From the NCBI GenBank assembly GCA_964625525.1, contig CAZVEE010000074.1, positions 1 through 16,725 of the forward strand: a DNA stretch of 16,725 nucleotides, in the 5' to 3' direction. Each line of letters opens with the position of its first letter. Position 1 is the first letter of the stretch. Of this stretch, positions 14,189-16,725 are shown piece after piece. A program made the translations under genes and the position numbers. The notes below the pieces were generated by a model. The model saw nothing but the letters and a program-made list of their open reading frames with translations. It ran no database searches and had not been told where the DNA came from. Source of the stretch: CAZVEE01 sp964625525. Lineage in GTDB: Bacteria > Pseudomonadota > Alphaproteobacteria > JAJFIK01.

Positions 14189-14327
14189 GGCCACGCCCCG
14201 TTGCCCCTCATCTCGTCCCGCTGCGCCCGCGGGGTCGGCGCCAATGGCTCGTGCTCCCGCGAGATGCTCGGGACTGTAGCATGTTCAGTGGCGCAAAGGG
14301 GGCCCGGTAAACGGGCAAAACCGGTGT

Positions 14328-15581
14328 TTATCGGCCGGCTTCTGCGGCATTGGGCAGCGCTTTGGCCGGTTCGTCGTCCTGACGTGGGGGGCCGGCCTGG
14401 GCCGCCATGCGCAGGACCGCGCCCAGGCGTTCCGGCTGCTCGAAGGCAAAAGACAGCTCGGCGATGGGGGCGCTGGGCGGCGCCGTCACCGCATCAAGGG
14501 CGACTGCGTCGGGGAGCCATTCATAAAGCGGCTCGCCGCCACCGATGACACGCACTGTGTCCTCGTCGTGACGGTCCGGGCGGTGCGTTTCTTTGGGATC
14601 CGCGAAGACAATGGCGTCAATGCCGCGGGCCCGACTCAAAAGCTGATTGCGCAGCGCCTCAATGCGCCCGCGCAAAGGCCCGGCGAAGCGGCGCGAGGCA
14701 ATGGCATAGCGGCGCACCACGATCGGAAGGGCCAGCGCCAGGGCGCCGAACACGGTCGCCGCCGGATCGGGCCGCCCGCCCTGATAGGTCAAAATCACCC
14801 ACATGGTGCCAAAAGCGGCCAGCAAGGCGGTGACATCAAAGGCGAGACGGGCCGCCTGGTGGGCCGGTTCCCACCACAGCCGTGCCAGGCCCGCTCGGAT
14901 CCGCCCCCAGAAGCGAATGCCGAGAACAAGCGCCAGTGCCGCCAATGCCGCGCGCGCACCCACCCAGATCGGGGTCGAAGAGAGCGCTGCCGCCAGGACA
15001 ATGGTGAGCCCGCCGATCAGGATCCCCGGCAGGAACAAGTGGCCCACGCGGCCGGCCTGATAGCCCCGCCATTCTATATCGATGCCGTCCTGCAAAGCCG
15101 CCGCGCCCCGTTGCAATTGCGGTGCAGCATTGGCGTTGAACAGGATGGACGAGCACATCCGTAGCAAGCCTTCGGCGAAAAAGGCCTCGGCGATGCTCAT
15201 AGGGCGGGTGGCATGGGCTTCTTTGTTGATGCGCACATGGCGGGGATCCTGTTCCACCGTCATGGCTTCTTTCGCCGCGAGTGTCAGCAGCCCGGCGGTC
15301 AGTGAGGCGGTGTCGAAGCGCCCAGCACGCACCCAGCGCAATGTGGCCGCCGACAGCCCCATGGGCCGCGACACGGGCCGGCCCATCCGCGGCTCCCACC
15401 CGGCGGCAAGACTGCGCAAAGCCAAAAGGCAATAAACCGCCGTCAGCGCCAGGCCGATAACGGCCACGAGCGCGGGGGAGGTGAACATCTGCTCCAGGCT
15501 CCAGGCGGCCTCAAGGGCGCCAGCGCTCTGGGCGGTCAGGCTGGGTACGGGCCCCGACACCGGTACGGCAGTCTCCATCAT
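14328..15581 (-). CDS. DUF2207-like membrane protein lacking the usual extracellular domain
   Basis: 417-residue membrane protein of unknown function. Helices are predicted at about 36-58, 181-200, 205-223, 246-265 and 274-290. The stretch SRPMGLSAATLRWVRAGRFD (71-90) followed by SLTAGLLTLAAKEAMTVEQD matches the cytoplasmic core of DUF2207 proteins (typically P-x-G-x-S/P-A...yDD...LAxKG). The C-terminal region keeps RRFAGPLRGRIEALRNQLLS. DUF2207 proteins usually begin with a signal peptide and an extracellular domain of roughly 250-300 residues; here only about 35 residues precede the first helix. The acidic, Pro-rich tail is of low complexity. The start is one of two adjacent ATG codons (15581/15578) with GGAG 12 or 15 nt upstream, so the start is uncertain. 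Probably co-transcribed with the TolB-N/TPR gene behind it. Confidence 0.65.
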   Translation of the reverse strand: MMETAVPVSGPVPSLTAQSAGALEAAWSLEQMFTSPALVAVIGLALTAVYCLLALRSLAAGWEPRMGRPVSRPMGLSAATLRWVRAGRFDTASLTAGLLTLAAKEAMTVEQDPRHVRINKEAHATRPMSIAEAFFAEGLLRMCSSILFNANAAPQLQRGAAALQDGIDIEWRGYQAGRVGHLFLPGILIGGLTIVLAAALSSTPIWVGARAALAALALVLGIRFWGRIRAGLARLWWEPAHQAARLAFDVTALLAAFGTMWVILTYQGGRPDPAATVFGALALALPIVVRRYAIASRRFAGPLRGRIEALRNQLLSRARGIDAIVFADPKETHRPDRHDEDTVRVIGGGEPLYEWLPDAVALDAVTAPPSAPIAELSFAFEQPERLGAVLRMAAQAGPPRQDDEPAKALPNAAEAGR

Positions 15582-15785
15582 GACAGATCAGGCTCCCAAG
15601 ATACCACGAACGGACGGTCAGGCGCGCGCACTATGCCCAACGCGCGGCGCCAATCGGCGTGACGGATCGGTAGGGCGGACTGCTGGCGCTGCGGCCCTGC
15701 GGCGTGAGAGACCTTTCCACGACGGCCGACCGCGCCCACACTGGGCTTCACACTTTGTCCTGAACGCCATGAGGGTGTCACCGCC

Positions 15786-16454
15786 GTGTCTTCCACCGTG
15801 TCTGCCACTGCCCCGCTGCCCGAGATCTCTTCCAAAGTGGTCAACCGCCGCGACCTGGAGTTTGTGCTGTATGAAGTCTTGCGCGTCGAGGCGCTGACCC
15901 AGCGTGCCCGATTCGCCGAGCACACGCGGGATGTGTTCGATCAGGTCCTGGATACGGCCCAGCGCATTGCGCAAGACAAGTTCTATCCCCATGCGGACAA
16001 GCTCGACCGTGAGGAACCGCATTTCGACGGTGAGTCGGTCCATATTATACCCGAGGTCCGGGAGGCGCTGGACAGCTTCATTGAGGCGGGGCTGATGGCC
16101 GCGGCCTTCGATGCCGATCACGGTGGCGCGCAACTGCCCTACACCATCGCGCAGGCGGCGGCCGCCATGTTCCAGTCGGCCAATGTCTCAACGACCGGCT
16201 ATCCGTTCCTGACTATGGCGGCGGCTAATCTGCTGGCGAGTTTTGGCACCCAGGAACAGCAGGCGCTGTATATGCGCCCCATGCTCGAAGGGCGCTTCTT
16301 CGGCACCATGTGCCTGTCGGAGCCGCAGGCAGGCTCCTCGCTCTCCGATATCCGGACCCGCGCGGAGCCTCAGGGCGACGGCAGTTATCGTCAGTTTGGA
16401 AACAAAATGTGGATCTCCGGAGGCGCGCATGAGCTGCCGGAAACGATAGAGCAA
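15786..16454 (+). CDS. Acyl-CoA dehydrogenase, N-terminal part (truncated by a likely chimeric join)
   Basis: N-terminal third of a long acyl-CoA dehydrogenase of the DmdC-like subgroup (usually about 590-600 residues). It oxidises acyl-CoA thioesters with FAD, so a role in fatty-acid or related degradation is likely. GTG 15786 is the start, with GAGGG 10 nt before it; an ATG at 15769 is in another frame. Visible blocks are FVLYEVLRVEAL, the helical N-terminal domain to about 130, the FAD/substrate segment GTMCLSEPQAGSSLSDIRTRA (about 177-197) and GSYRQFGNKMWISGGAHEL. Family members continue with a stretch close to SENIVHLVLAKIP; here the residues change to PETIEQK before VLAKIP and then leave the family altogether. 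The catalytic glutamate region and C-terminal domains are missing. The gene is divergent from the DUF2207-like gene by about 200 bp. Confidence 0.85.
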
Positions 16455-16725
16455 AAGGTGCTGGCCAAGATCCCCGAGACCGGCGCCGTCCCGCTCGATT
16501 CCGACACCTGGGTCAGCCCGAAATCATGGACCGCCGCGCGCCGCGCCGCCGGCGCCGTCGTCGAGGCCGTCGACATGGTGCTGGGCCAGGAGGTGCGGAA
16601 CGCCTTCTGCGCCATGCGCCCGCCCGGCCACCACGCCGAGCACGACAAGGCGATGGGCTTCTGCCTGCTGAACAACGCCGCGATCGGCGCGCATCACGCG
16701 CTGGCCGCGCACGGGCTGTCGCGGG
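16455..16725 (+). CDS. Fragment of a class II histone-deacetylase-like / acetylpolyamine amidohydrolase protein
   Basis: About 90 residues in frame with the acyl-CoA dehydrogenase, but from another family. LDSDTWVSP (the conserved D-T motif), then AFCAMRPPGHHAEHDKAMGFCLLNNAAIGAHHAL. The two His of PGHHAE are the active-site histidines and the C-x-x-N-N-x-A-x-A block is diagnostic of bacterial zinc deacetylases of the HDAC superfamily, which remove acetyl groups from lysines or polyamines. Both N-terminus and C-terminus are missing. Only 4 of 90 codons end in A or T by hand count, compared with 14 of the 51 codons before the join, so it comes from different DNA. Most likely an assembly chimera. 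Confidence 0.75.

Noticed and set aside
12914..14548. Open frame of 544 codons on the plus strand, opposite the TolB-N/TPR gene
   Set aside because: It lies antisense to a coherent protein with a membrane helix and domain motifs, its translation is rich in Gly, Arg, His and Gln without family resemblance, and GC-rich coding DNA commonly leaves such open shadow frames.
15786..16725. A genuine acyl-CoA dehydrogenase / deacetylase fusion enzyme
   Set aside because: Both halves are cut inside their domains, third-position GC changes at the join, and it lies at the scaffold end; a chimera explains this better.

Overview
The window reads as a scaffold piece from a GC-rich alphaproteobacterium. The evidence is the rluD-rpoH pair, a full-length CtrA master regulator, its phosphotransferase ChpT, and GANTC (CcrM-type) sites clustered in front of ctrA. 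The order cannot be fixed from sequence alone; the ChpT/CtrA pair and the linked chemotaxis operon would fit several non-rhizobial orders. The piece is a draft assembly: it holds a run of exactly 100 N (3078-3177), and its right end looks like a chimeric join.

Layout. 1-1557 (minus strand): rluD followed by the 5' part of rpoH. 1633-2055 (plus): a small single-span membrane protein. 2056-2490: no convincing gene, but a long hairpin. 2491-3803 (plus): a TIR-domain protein whose reading frame, after a 15-bp tandem repeat interrupted by the N gap, runs into a four-helix DUF4870-like membrane domain; I treat it as one gene. A strong bidirectional terminator follows. 3885-4370 (minus): yajQ. 4371-4765: the ctrA upstream region with paired GANTC sites and dyads. 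4766-5458 (plus): ctrA, followed by another bidirectional terminator. 5556-11589 (minus): chpT, cheA, cheW, cheY, cheB and cheR, read in that order, mostly with overlapping or nearly touching genes. 11870-12706 (plus): cysQ. 12716-15581 (minus): a DUF2207-like membrane protein and a membrane-anchored TolB-N/TPR-like protein. 15786-16725 (plus): the N-terminal third of an acyl-CoA dehydrogenase that passes in frame into part of a class II histone-deacetylase-like enzyme, most likely an assembly artefact.

How the genes fit together. ChpT normally passes phosphate from CckA to CtrA. Here chpT heads a complete adaptation-type chemotaxis operon (kinase, coupling protein, response regulator, methylesterase, methyltransferase) that converges on ctrA. 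This puts cell-cycle/motility control and chemotactic signalling side by side. CheA is unusual: it has no P2 domain, two CheW-like domains and a C-terminal receiver. No receptor (MCP) or cheD gene lies in the window. YajQ, a family with reported cyclic-di-GMP binding, is divergent from ctrA. The TIR-repeat-membrane protein is the most unusual single gene and could be an NAD-consuming or signalling effector, but no partner genes of a known defence system are next to it.
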